In this document: piece by piece, positions 13,384 to 24,258 of the stretch
How the letters are laid out: each line of letters begins with the position of its first letter
Position numbering within the stretch: position 1 is the first letter of the stretch
Assembly (NCBI RefSeq): GCF_918797505.1
Contig: NC_092795.1
Coordinates: 28,817,131-28,881,130 of the forward strand
Length of the DNA stretch: 64,000 nucleotides
Direction of reading: 5' to 3'
DNA from: Bemisia tabaci
Lineage: Eukaryota; Arthropoda; Insecta; Hemiptera; Aleyrodidae
The notes under the pieces: model-generated
What the model was told of the DNA's origin: nothing
Seen by the model: only the letters and a program-made list of their open reading frames with translations
The model's database searches: none
Program-made: the position numbers and the translations under genes

Positions 13384-14557
13384 AATGGACCACTAGACAG
13401 ACCACTAGAAGTTAAGTATTCTGATACATATTTCCTAACCCAAATTACTCGTAGAGTGCGATTTATGCAATGAAAATTACTGAAATCAACTCCTAAGCGT
13501 TTCTTAACGCGTGAATTGAAACCTCCCGCTCATGAAAACACAATGGCCTGCGTGAGTCAAATCTGACACTAAACTTTACCATGACAGTCTCTGCGGTATG
13601 AAAATCTTGCAATCTTAATATTGACGTTTTGGCTCAGCTATAGCAAGTTGTTTATAGTTTGAACAAAATTGGGTGTAAAATGAACAAGGCTCGATAGAGA
13701 AGCCTGCCGAAACCGCTCTAGTGCATGACTGGACTCACATATAGTATTGAGTTTCTTGTGAGCGGGCAACTCAAATTTCCCGTAACCAATGTAATATAAC
13801 GGCATAGCACAGGGGAGGCTCTAATGAGTTGTCTCTGTTCATGAACCGCCCTGCGCCGTCCGCAGCGCGCATGGCACACGACCTGCCTTTCATTGTTACA
13901 CTTCGTCTAGTGTTGATAGTGCAATCATTACTTCCCATCACACGACCGGTGTGTAATTTTCAAAGTCGAAAATTTAAAAAAAAAAATGTACACGATGTAC
14001 GAGTTTCTCCGCCAGGGAGCTCTACCCGCAAGAAATCGTTCACCACCCGCCCGTCAGGGGCGCCGCGGCTTGCTAGCAGCGCAAATGCGCACTGACGCCT
14101 ACAAATCTAAAGGGCTACCTCACGCATTGCGCAATGCTTGAAGTATCCGTTTAGGTTTGTATGCGTCAGTGCGCCGTTCGAGCTGACAGCGGCAGCACGC
14201 CGCGCCGCGCCGTGTCATAAACTTGCCCTTAATTGATAGGTCAGGTTGTTAAAATGCAACCAATTTGACATCAAATTCGAAATTAGCGACTCAAAAAAAC
14301 ATCAGTTACAAAACTTTCGTGATCTTTCAGTCATTATTCAGCTTATTTCTTCCTATTCTTGAGTTCATAGTGCGCCACGGGCGACGGCGTTCATAAAATT
14401 CTCCCCAGTGCTCAATCGATAATATAATACCATTAATATCTTAGTTAGGAGTTGATTTCAGTAATTTTCGATGCAAGAATCTTGTTTTACGTGAAATTCT
14501 AGTTAACAAGCATGTATCAGAATGCCTAAGTTCGCGCCTTGTCTAGTGGCCCATTGT
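13384..14557. mobile_element. Interrupted copy of a 550 bp TIR element (family Y)
   Basis: Segments 13384-13805 and about 14425-14557 align collinearly with the element at 41775-42324. Shared landmarks include GAAATCAACTCC, CATGACAGTCTCTGCG, GAGTTTCTTGTGAGCG and, at the right end, CCTTGTCTAGTGG. The ends are inverted repeats of each other of about 110 bp (ACCACTAGACA on the left, TGTCTAGTGG-type on the right). About 620 bp of unrelated, GC-richer DNA (about 13806-14424) splits it and is probably a second insertion. No transposase frame is present. Confidence 0.65.
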
Positions 14558-16809
14558 GATAAAAAAAGTAAAAAACATCTGCAACACCACCAATTTCTGA
14601 TTATTTCACTGAAAGAGTTATTAATTGATATGCTTTGTTCCAATAGAGGATCACTCACCATGCAAAATTGGGTTGGTCTTCCTCTTTTTAACGGAATAAT
14701 TTGAATCATATTTACAGGGCCCATACACATATGTATGTTATACGATACAATTATTCATTGCACATTTGAAAATAATTTTTTATTAAGGAGAAAAATTCTA
14801 AATCTTAAGACTGTCCTCTATACATCAAATCTCCATGACAAATTAAAACTTAATTCATGGGTGAGAGAGGGTTAACGTCTGTCCCTATGGTTTAAAGACA
14901 ACCGACACTGACCGACCCCCCTCCCCAACTGAGTTTTCTATATCCATGAATTCTTTTATTGAATCTTGTTTACAAACAAATAATAACCCTACCCAACTCA
15001 TAATTTTTAAACTCAGTTACCCTAAGAGGTTGGAAAACAGATCCTTTCTGGATTCCAGCAGCACCTAATTTTGATCCATCAAGGATAATGGTTAGACAAC
15101 GAACACATACTATGCAAAACATACACAATATTTTACTCACATGTTGAAGAAAACCTGCAATATATGTTTCGTGTCGTCTTGTTTTATTTCCATTTCTGAT
15201 GGCCGCTACACTGCATACATGGCTCCGGGGAGAGAAACTTCACTGGACACCAATAAGAAACCAAAAAAACTGCTTCGATTTTCTTTTAAAATACCTCAAA
15301 TTCCAAAATAATTTCTGAATTCATTTCTTTTAATGAGAGTCAGATGCCGTTGATCGCCAAGAAACAATTAACAGTGACAACAATAGAAGTACTTGTTTGG
15401 TAGAAAAAATAGCCGATGGATGTTTCATGGAATAAGCCCCCCCCCCCCCACCCCCCAAAAAAAGAAAAACTTGTTCATTTCAGTTACCGGCATCTGATTA
15501 TCCATCGGTGTTGTATATATTGTACCACGTTTCAATCTTTTGGTTTAAGAATAATGCAAGGTCATCGATCCATTTAGTCAGTATGTTCCTTATTTATGTG
15601 AGGAGACTCAGTGATGCCGTGGAAATACATACACTGTGTATTTACAAAATGCTTAAGAATTTACCTAAATTTGGTAATCCTTAGCAATAAAAAAACATAA
15701 TTATACCGGTAAAAATCTAAAGTTACTGAAGCAACTTCCTTGCGCAAAAAAGTCGACTCGGTGAAATTATCTTCAGAGCTATTGACACAGTGTAGCGAGT
15801 CCAGTGTTTATGCAAGGTTGTGCAAAAAACCATTTCTTCCTATGTCAATTCAGAACGGAAAAAAAATTGATCGGTGATACGTGAGTGATGAAATGAAGTG
15901 ATAATAAATTGGCTATAACAAAAACTACTCATACCGAGAAGTCAAGTTGTAAGACAATTTATATTGAATTTTTGTGAAAAATTAGGGACCGTCCGAGATC
16001 AAAGGATGCTTGACATGTACATTGTACCTGGTGAAAAGTGTGGAGGGTAAAGTCAACCCTGATGTCAAGATGCCAGTAACGGTCGAAGCTGTCGAAAACC
16101 TGAACATTGAGACAATTTAAGAAGTTTAAAAAAGTGAAAAAAGGGAGATATCAATATATTTTGCCACCAAAATTATATGAAATCACACTTCTTAAAGTAG
16201 TGCATCATTTTACTATTCTAGAGAGAAAATGTCAACGCTTTAAGTACGGAGATTTATTCTACTGCTTTTTCGGAGTATCCTTCATTTTGGTTATGATTTG
16301 AGGGAATAGTCAATCTGATGTAAATTTTAGAACCGAGTAAATATAGGAACTGGGTCCAATCTTTTCAAAGCCTTAAGAGTTCGTGGAAAATCGCAGTCAG
16401 ACAGTTTAACTCGAATATGATAAAACAAAACCCAGAGCGGTGTTTTTTTAATCATCAATTTGTGTTTTGTTTTGTCATTTCCGAGTGATTTTTCATGAAA
16501 ATGTGTAAAACTCAAATACATATCTGAATGTGATCGAATGTGGACTCCGATGTTCCCGAGGACCCAGTTCAAACATACCTAGTTTGGAGCGTTTTTCAAC
16601 AGCGAAGGGCTCAAAACGTCCGACATTATACGTGACGTAGGTTACAGATGGCCTGCTAGTTCAAAATTACCTCACATTTTTGAGAGGTAACGTTCAAAAC
16701 TATGAATCTTCAGTTTCACATTTATTTTTTCCTTGAAATTGATAACAAACAAAAAACGAAACAAAAACATTGTCTCACGTACTGAAATGAACGTATCACA
16801 GGAGAAAAA

Positions 16810-17037
16810 CACTGGATAAAAAACACATTGGATCTAGAGTCCAGACTCTTGAAAACATTGACAAGAAAAAATACTCTTGATTCAATCGGATTTAAGCTTA
16901 AATCACAAGGAAATCCGCTCAAATTAAGAGGCTGGGTTCTTGATATAAGCTTAAATCTGATTGAATCAAGAGTTTTTTTTCTTGTCGATGTTTTAAAGAG
17001 TCTGGACTCTATATCCAATGTGTTTTTTATTCCAGTG
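16810..17037. repeat. MITE, ACACATTGGATC hairpin family, copy 2
   Basis: It begins CACTGGATAAAAAACAC and ends with a T-run and CCAGTG. The two arms pair over most of their length (TACTCTTGATTCAATC against GATTGAATCAAGAG). Its right end is 92 bp before the acceptor AG of the long terminal exon. Confidence 0.85.
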
Positions 17038-17129
17038 AAAGGAAAGAATGTTTTTTTTGCTACAACCTAACCTATGCTTTTCCGTACTTGGCAGTATGAC
17101 TAACCCGGGGTCTTTGTCTTGCCTTTCAG

Positions 17130-19377
17130 CCAGCGGATGACCGCGACGCAGGCGCTGCAGCACGCGTGGCTGCGTCGGCGCCCACCGACCCTTATGGCGC
17201 CCACCCCCAAGCGCACCGTCGAGCGCCTCGACTCCACCAAGGACAACCTCCGCTCCTGCGTCGATCGCTGGGGCGACCAGACGCCCACCGCCTTCTTCAT
17301 CCAGACGCCGGCCATCAAGGAGCTCGAAACGGAAGAGCCCAAATTCCCAGAGGCCAAGCCCAGCGTCAACATCCCCAACGACTTCCGCCCGGAGAGCCTC
17401 GTCAGCCCCACCTCGCCCCAGTCACCTCTCCCCAAGAAGATCAAGCTCCAGGGTGAAGAAGAAAAGGCCAAGCCCAAGAAAACACGCACCGGATCCAAGA
17501 AGAACAAATCTCCGCCTACCAGCCTCAAACTCGACGTCACCAAAGCACAGAACGCTATACCAACCAGCTCGAACCTGAAAACTAGTCCGGTGCAGAGCTC
17601 TGCACCTAGTAACACGAGTATGAAACCAGGCGAGGCTAGTCCGGTGCAAAACTCTTCTCCGACCAGCACGAGCCGGAAACTCAGTGACGTCAGCCCGGTA
17701 CATAGCTCTGCACCTGGCAGTCCGAACCTGAAATCCGGTGGCGTTAGCCCGGTGCAAAACTCTCCACCGATCAACACGAACCGGAGGACCAGTGATGCAA
17801 GCCCGGCTCAAAGCTCTCCTAAACCTGTGGTCGCTAACACAGCACAAGTTAGTGAAAAATCAACCTCGAATACGTTGAACGGCCTTCCGAAGACACAACC
17901 ACAAAGTCCGAAGAGCGAAAAACCAGAAAGCTCTGTAACTCTCGGCAGCAAGGTTATACCACCGGCTGAAGTTAAATCAACTACATCGAATGAAAACAGT
18001 AGGGAGCAACAAAAAATTACAGCTCAAGCGACTGATCCAAAGGTTAATAAAGTAGAGACGGTACGTGATTCTGCACAACCGGCTGTTAGTGCGACTCAAA
18101 TGTTAGATACGAAACCAGAGCCATCCGTAACCCAAGAACTAAAAACAGCGCCCAAGTCAGACCCGGCAAAAAGCCCGGACATAAACAGTAATTATATTGA
18201 CGTGTCCCGAACCAGCACACCCATTCCAGTGCAAAAGCCCCCTCCGATTTCACCCTCTCCCGTAGCTCTACCCACAACCAACAACACAGTTCCAAAGCAA
18301 GGAACACCGTCACCGAGTGTCTCAACGTCTGAAATTAAACCTAGTCCTAGTCCACCCTCTCCCCTTAGCTCTAAAACCACCCCTCCAGTATTCCCGAGGG
18401 TAAATGTGATACCCATCACCGTGGAGGGCAAGCAAGAGACAAGTTCTAAGACTGAGGAAAAACCCAAACCACCTAAGCCACTAGGCAACAGTAATATCTC
18501 AGGACTGAAATCCATCTGGGGCTCAAAAATCTTAGCAAACGAGACCAAACACCACCCGATCGTCAAGTATAACCGAACCATGTCCAGCCCTACACCGAAC
18601 ACGGCCAAAAGTCGAACAGTGGGCCCCAAGCCCCAGAAGGTCCCCGAAAGTGAAGAGTCTCAACCTAAGGTTATTTTACACAGGATAGAAGTAGAGGACG
18701 CGACCCCGAGTAAAAAACCTCAGGACAGAGTCGGCGTTACAGTATCGGCTAGTGAAAAACCCAAAGACAGAGTGAGCGTGAGCGTCACGGACACTAGTAC
18801 GAATAGGAAGCCGATCAACGAATGGGTGAACGATCGGCTCCTCAACGACCGGTTCAACATCGACCGACGAGCCTCGGACATCTCCAGCCTGGTCAACAGC
18901 GACACGTTCTTCGACGACCGTGCGGACTGCGTCGGGAGCCGCCTCGCCGAGGAGATCTCGCGGATCACGGACAAGTTCTGCCGCCTGAACGACGACGACA
19001 AGCGGTCGAGCGACAAGGCGGCCATCATGGCCCAGGAGCGCCACGACAAGATCACGGACCTCCTCAACGGGAAGCGGCGACCCAAGTACCGCCGGATCAC
19101 CTACCTGAACCGCGACGTCCCCGTGGGAAGCGCCCCGCCGCCCACCAACATGACGTACTACCTGACCAACTGCTTGACGTCCAACCCGGTGGGGCCGCTC
19201 TGGGCGGGGACCGATTTCCTCTCGGCGCCAGGGACGCCACTGGGGTCGCCGCGGTCGCCCTCGGAGGGTTCCCTCGACGCCGACATGATCTTCCAGATGC
19301 TCAGTGAGAAGCTCAAGGCGGACGCGTCGATACAGAGCGTGGCGCCGCCCAAGAAGACTGGGCTCATCAACTCCTAG
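17130..19377 (+). CDS. Strn-Mlck: Long alternative terminal exon of MLCK: kinase end plus Ser/Pro-rich tail
   Basis: The acceptor is CCTTTCAG. The first base completes Asp, then QRMTATQALQHAWL gives kinase subdomain XI, and the frame stays open for about 748 codons to TAG. Next comes LDSTKDNLRSCVDRW. A low-complexity Ser/Pro/Lys/Thr region follows, including four 18-residue tandem repeats (17584-17799). The C-terminal block from about 18811 is compositionally different, charged and GC-rich (NEWVNDRLLNDRFNIDRR, SRLAEEISRITDKF). The tail has no basic amphipathic calmodulin-binding helix after the kinase, unlike the exon at 22689. The middle is probably disordered, with many SP and TP sites. GC content is high at both ends and lower in the middle. 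Large reverse-strand frames here (225, 273, 145 codons) are shadows. The splice phase and kinase motif make the exon secure. The role of the tail is not known to me. Confidence 0.92.
17584..17820 (+). repeat. 54 bp coding tandem repeat (18 residues, four and a half units)
   Basis: The units begin SPVQSSAP, SPVQNSSP, SPVHSSAP and SPVQNSPP. Each is exactly 18 codons, and a truncated fifth unit (SPAQSSP) follows. A more diverged unit (AQNAIPTSSNLKT) precedes them. The units differ at many positions, so the array is not very recent. Each carries a phosphorylatable SP plus a basic pair near position 13-14. Confidence 0.85.
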
Positions 19378-20416
19378 GGCACGTAGCCGAGAGATGCGTC
19401 TGGTTTCCGCGTTACGTGTTCTACGTGCGCCTGCTCCAGGGTGGCACGAAACGTAAGAAAGAAATGAAAAATTGGAGATTTTGGTGAAATATTTCATGAA
19501 ATTTTACGAGGCTGTGAAATATTTAATATTTTTCAGGGTCTAGAGTATGCAACCCGCACTCAAACACACAAAAATAGAAGAACGTCACAATTTTTTCATT
19601 TTGCAAAACGTGAAAAGGAACCGGTATTTTCAATATCTTTCATGAAGTTCTGAAGTTTCATGGAATATTTCGCGTGAAATTTCAAGACATTATTTTTCAT
19701 GAAATTTTGCCACCCTGGCCTGCTCACATCGAGGTGTTCCTGTTTTCCGACTGACTCTACTCAAAGCTCACTTGTTTTGCCTTCTACTTGACCTGTGATG
19801 GATTAGAGAATAAGGGGGCTGTTTGTTCGTCACGTCATTTATTGTAAAAAGAGGGTGGGTTCCGCTCTAAGTGAACAATTATTGAGGAGGAAATTTGGTA
19901 CTGCATGACGTCATGTCAAGATCGGTGCGAACTGCTAATTTTTTAAAAATTACAAGTCTCATTACCGAGAAAATGGTGCTACATCATTTTGTTAGTCGAA
20001 ATTGGGTGTGGTGAAATTCACCTGCTGTTTCAGCGGGGCGGATGAACAGGATTCAAGATTACAAATGTCATCTTGACATAATTTATGAACGGTATTTTTA
20101 ATACGTAGAGATCTGTAAGTTGCTAATCAGCTGAGTTTTCAATGGTCTTAAACAATTATTTTAGGATGAAGACTGGAGAAAAGTTACTTTCCCCCAGAAG
20201 GTGGTAAATGAAATTAGTATCCTTGGTTCTCTGAGTTCAGGTTAAGGCTCATATGTCTAATTTTTGAAGCCCAGTATCTTGTCAAATATTTTGACATCAA
20301 ACTTGGCATTCCTGTTAAAAAGATAATAATTAGTTTATTACTGATTGTATATTTTATAAACCGTGTAAAATGCAGAACTTCGGGCAAAAAACGTTGACCC
20401 TTTTTCTTTATTGGAA

Positions 20417-20422
20417 AATAAA
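20417..20422 (+). promoter_or_regulatory. Candidate poly(A) signal, long isoform
   Basis: This AATAAA lies about 1.04 kb after the long-isoform stop. It is a plausible cleavage signal, but other AATAAA copies occur further on (for example at about 21112). Confidence 0.3.
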
Positions 20423-21813
20423 GTCATCTGAATTGTCACAGCTGAGGGACAATTGTGGCTTATTGATGTTGCTTTTAGCGACATGATCGGACTCAAAAGA
20501 AAATATTATCAAAGTTTAGAAGAAAAAAATATGAGTAAAAATTCTGATATCATCAGTGTGTAATATGGAGTGAGGGAAACTGAAGTAAACTTTAAATTAG
20601 TTACGAACTCGGTAAAGAGAGGCATTTGGACTATTTGCGAAAAGGAATCACTTTTCAAGCTCATTATGGAAACAACGTATGTGCTGATAGTTTTCTATGC
20701 AGGTACGCGACGTTATGGATGAATGGTTTTTGGTTGCAAAATGTGGCTCTTTTGGTGATCAAGTTATTTAGTACTTAGATCATGTAATTCTAGTGTGAAA
20801 TTTTCAATCGTTTGAAAGCGTATACCTAGTCACAGTCAGCAACCATTTTGTGAGACAGAGATTTCTGGAGGAAATGTTTAGAGTCCAAGTGGACGCAACA
20901 AAAATTCAGATAGAAAACCGAGGGAATCCAAGCAAAAATGTATAAAAAGCTAGAAAATGGAAATGTTAATTTGAACTACTTGTTAATTTTAAGTGATGGA
21001 TGGAAATTAAGCATAAGTCCCCCTGATTGTTCCAAGTAAGTAGAAATCCTTGAATGTTCTTAGAAGAGATCCTACTTTGTTTTTTTTTATTTGTTGAATT
21101 GATTTTAAATGTTAATAAATTTTGTAAAAAAAACGCAATGTTTTTGTTCAATATCACACAAGCACATCATAAGTGATTGATGAATGGCATGGTCCCCAGC
21201 AAAAATAAAATTAGTAAATACTTCGAAGAAAAAACAATATTTAGGCTGCGCGCTAACAACGTAGCAAACTATATTCAAGCCTCTCGCACGTAAGATAATC
21301 AAAATTTATATAAAGCTATGAGACTCCAGAGCTTATTCTTACAATAAGCGTCCTAGTTACAAAACGTTCCTGAAATATGGTTAGAGTCCTTCTTGTTCAC
21401 CGTCTAAGTTCTGTGGTCTCGACAGAAATATCCTGTGACTGATAACGATCGAGAGCCCTGTGGTAGACAAGGTGTCCCGTTATCATCACCAATTATTTTA
21501 TTGTAAGAACAAGAGATTGGTGGTCAAAAGTGATGAGATAGAAATTCTCTGTATTTTCTGATGATGATATTGTTAGGCAACGTAAGCTTGCCAACAGCAA
21601 CAATGCAACAATTGCAAGGCAATAATGACAACGCATAGACTCCTTGTCAAAAATATACGTTGACACACAAATATGGACCAAAATTAAATATTTCCAAGAT
21701 TGCAATTGTTAATTGTAGACTTTTTAGGGGACATGAAAACCGATGGCAGGTTAGAAAAATACGAATCTCTATTGCAAGGTTAAACATTTTGATCCTGCAT
21801 TTATTACTTAAAG

Positions 21814-22185
21814 CCCAATTCACACCATCAAACTTTTCGTCCGACATGATTGAACAAAAGGTTGGATGGAAAGTTTGACGCAAAAAAATAGATTCAATTA
21901 CCGTTGCAGTGTGATATCGTCATCAGCCTGCGGTTTGCGAAGATACAGCTTCGGCTCATGTCGATCGCAAATTTTCGTTGCAACTTTTCATTCAACTTTT
22001 CATCCAATCAGCGCCGTCAATTGGATGAAAAGTGGAACGAAAAGTTGAATGTGACATCACATTCAAGTTTCCGTTCAACTTTTCATCGAATTTTCGTTTT
22101 CTCCCGTCGGTATCACACTATCCAACTTTCCATTCGACAAGTTGCATCCAAAAGTTGGATGAAAAGTTTGATAGGGTGAATTGGG
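21814..22185. repeat. Foldback element with internal CAACTTTTCATCCAA repeats
   Basis: The ends are inverted repeats: CCCAATTCACACCATCAAAC on the left, and its complement, as GTTTGATAGGGTGAATTGGG without its first A, on the right. Inside are at least six copies, in both orientations, of a motif close to CAACTTTTCATCCAA. The element could therefore fold in several alternative ways. It is non-coding and lies in the alternative-exon interval of the kinase gene. Confidence 0.75.
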
Positions 22186-22421
22186 AATAAAAAGGAAATG
22201 AGCCAAAATATTCCCTTCAAATCATCCGTGAATATTTTTTATGATGTGAAGATAATTCATTGTAAATTTCAAGGCAAACTGTTCGTTAGTTTTCTTCGGA
22301 AGAGTAAAACAAGACTTTATACTTTGCAACGTCCCAAACTGAGGTACGCAGTTTTCGACTTAAGCTGTTGCAGAGCAATATACGCTATAATGTAGTTCTT
22401 GTCCGATGAGACGTTTGCACA

Positions 22422-22636
22422 CACTGGAAAAAAAGTCTCTTGGGTGTAGAGTCCAGACTCTTAAAAAATTTGACAAAAAAATGATCCTAATTCAATCTGA
22501 TTTTTGCTGGGGCCTTGTTCCTGATTCAATCGGATTTTTGCTGGAACCCAAGGGAAATCCGATTGAATCAAGAGTATTTTCATTTTGTCTAATTTTTTAA
22601 GAGTTTAGACTCTGGTTCCATGAGACTTTCCCAGTG
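22422..22636. repeat. MITE, ACACATTGGATC hairpin family, copy 3 (diverged)
   Basis: It starts CACTGGAAAAAAAGTC and ends in a C-rich CCAGTG. It keeps the family order of motifs (AGAGTCCAGACTCTTAAAAA, the AATCGGATTTTTGCTGG segment, AATCCGATTGAATCAAGAG). Its outer 20 bp differ from other copies (TCTTGGGTG instead of ATTGGATC). It ends 52 bp before the acceptor of the short terminal exon, so it borders the likely branch-point region. Confidence 0.8.
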
Positions 22637-22688
22637 CATTTTGTTTTAAGCCGAAAATGAGGGAACTTTGTTAATTTTTCTTTTTTAG

Positions 22689-22869
22689 CAAAAGGATGAC
22701 CGCGTTGGAGGCATTGAACCACACGTGGCTCCACGACGCGGGCGAGGTTACTTTGGACAAGACGAAACTCAAACGCTACGTCATCAAGAAGCGCTGGATC
22801 AAGGCTGTCAACACCATCATCGCCCTAAAGAGGATGGGCGCCAGAATTGAGAACGAGGACGAAAGCTGA
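22689..22869 (+). CDS. Strn-Mlck: Short alternative terminal exon of MLCK: kinase end plus calmodulin-binding helix
   Basis: The acceptor is TTTTTTAG. The first base completes Asp in the same phase as the exon at 17130. The exon then reads KRMTALEALNHTWLHDAGE, the same subdomain XI segment as the long exon in different codons. After VTLDKTKLKR it reads YVIKKRWIKAVNTIIALKR and a short acidic end, then TGA. The basic amphipathic stretch matches the calmodulin-binding/autoinhibitory region of vertebrate smooth-muscle MLCK in spacing (KK/KR-Y, a basic cluster followed by Trp, hydrophobics at intervals, ending A-x-x-R/K). The short isoform should thus be a calcium/calmodulin-regulated kinase. The family resemblance is visible. 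The use of both exons is inferred from splice phase. Confidence 0.9.
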
Positions 22870-23005
22870 GGAGCAACGAGTCGTATAACGTTTTTAGATG
22901 CTTCTTCCCTCTACCCTTATTCCATTTTCAATAATCTTATCTGAGTGACTACGTTAGGAAAACCTCCGAGTTTCTCACTCAACTGAACGTACATTTTTTA
23001 AAACG

Positions 23006-23221
23006 TACACCAAAAAAAAAGTGAAGTTGATTTAACATTTTGGATGTAAAAAACGTGTGCGACAACTTATAAACTGCTAAATTACCCGCCAAAGCAGTTA
23101 GTTTTACATCTTGGAGTTGCTAAAGTAACTGCTGCTGCGGGTAGTTCAGCATTTTATAAGTTCTCGTACTCTTCTTTTACATCCAGAATGTTAAATCAAC
23201 TTCACTCTTTTTTTCGATGTA
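23006..23221. repeat. Foldback element in the short-isoform 3' UTR
   Basis: The arms are inverted copies: GTGAAGTTGATTTAACATT (23031-23049) with GGATGTAAAA on the left, and the complement on the right. The ends are TACACCAAAAA and TTTTTCGATGTA. It has a short AT-rich centre and no coding capacity. It starts about 140 bp after the stop of the short isoform. Confidence 0.8.
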
Positions 23222-23377
23222 ATCGTCACGTTCGTCAAATGTGAATGTCGGCGCCCGTCCGCGGGGAAAAGGAACGTAGTTCACAGAGACGAAGTTCTAA
23301 TGGGGTAATTTTTTTAATACCATTCGGTGCAGATCAGCTATTGGCACCTAAAAGTAGTAAAAGCATTGAACAACAAG

Positions 23378-23531
23378 TTACGGGCTGTACAATACAGGCA
23401 TACCGTTCGTTCCGGGCTCAGGGGCCGAAAGTTCCGGGTGCTAGCCGTAGCTTCGATTGCTCCGGGTGTTGAGCCCGGAACTTCCAGCCTATGAGCCCGG
23501 ACCGCGGACGGTAGGTCCATACAGCCCGTAA
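23378..23531. repeat. GC-rich foldback element in the short-isoform 3' UTR
   Basis: The inverted ends are TTACGGGCTGTA and TACAGCCCGTAA. Inside, GTTCCGGGCTCA and TGAGCCCGGA pair, as do AAGTTCCGGG and CCCGGAACTT. This gives a GC-rich hairpin clearly unlike its AT-rich surroundings. Confidence 0.75.
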
Positions 23532-24258
23532 GTACGGCTCCCACGACCGGAGTTTTTTTTTTCAGTGATGAGTTAATCAAACTCTGAACCAGCGGGCCTC
23601 TGCCTCAAAGAGGACCGTACACTTTGAATCTGTGTTCTCCTGATTTCGCGTGAGATTCCTTTGTGGTTGTCTGGATAATGTAAAAAATATAGTTATCCAT
23701 GCTACTGTGCTAAAGAAATTGTAAAATTTGTCAAAGCCCCTCCGACATCAACGCATTGACACCTGGACATTTTGTTCCTTATAATTTTAACAGAATTGTA
23801 TTCACGCTTTGTATTAGAGTAAAATTTGAAGGAAATATATTCTCAAAGTTACTGGGAAGAGAAAGGATACTTTATTGTGTAAGCTCAAGCAATAGTTAAC
23901 TGCCTGTTCAGCGATTTCCGCAATTGGGGAACATCGTTTGTCTCCCATTTAAAGCCATTAAAAACAGTCGGTTCTTCATTAAGAGGCCGGTCTCTATAAA
24001 TATGGGAGGTATCCTATACATTTGAAGGACGAAATACATAGTAATGCGATTATTTGCAAGAGTTGCTTCTGCAGTTTGGCTCAACTCAAGATCTAGATCG
24101 TGTCGCCAGGTCTACTGGGGATTGGAAATTAGTAATTTCCGATAGTCATTTCTCAAGAAACTTTAAGCTATGTTTAGTTTAAGCAATTCAACTGCCTTTT
24201 AACATCCTGAATTCCTGAATTTACTTTTGTCACCCGAGTTTTTTTTTTCATTTTTCTA

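Larger units (their letters stand above)
10740..17129 (+). other. 6.4 kb intron before the long terminal exon
   Basis: The donor is GTAAGT and the acceptor is CCTTTCAG. The intron holds a foldback element at 11368-11525 and, near 12040-12125, a fragment resembling its right half. It also holds the interrupted 550-bp-family element at 13384-14557, a C-run near 15439 and a MITE at 16810-17037. Otherwise it is AT-rich with no supported coding frame. Confidence 0.7.
19378..22688 (+). other. 3' UTR of the long isoform and intron for the short isoform
   Basis: If the long exon is used, this is 3' untranslated and downstream sequence. If it is skipped, all of it is intron up to the TTTTTTAG acceptor at 22688. 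The stretch just after the stop (19460-19700) is rich in TTTCATGAAATTTT-like pieces in both orientations. Apart from the elements at 21814 and 22422, no feature was seen. Confidence 0.6.

Noticed and set aside
17100..17777. 225-codon minus-strand frame
   Set aside because: Antisense shadow of the same exon, including the 54 bp coding repeats.
18676..19497. 273-codon minus-strand frame
   Set aside because: Antisense shadow of the GC-rich 3' part of the long MLCK exon; Arg/Val/Gly-rich from composition.
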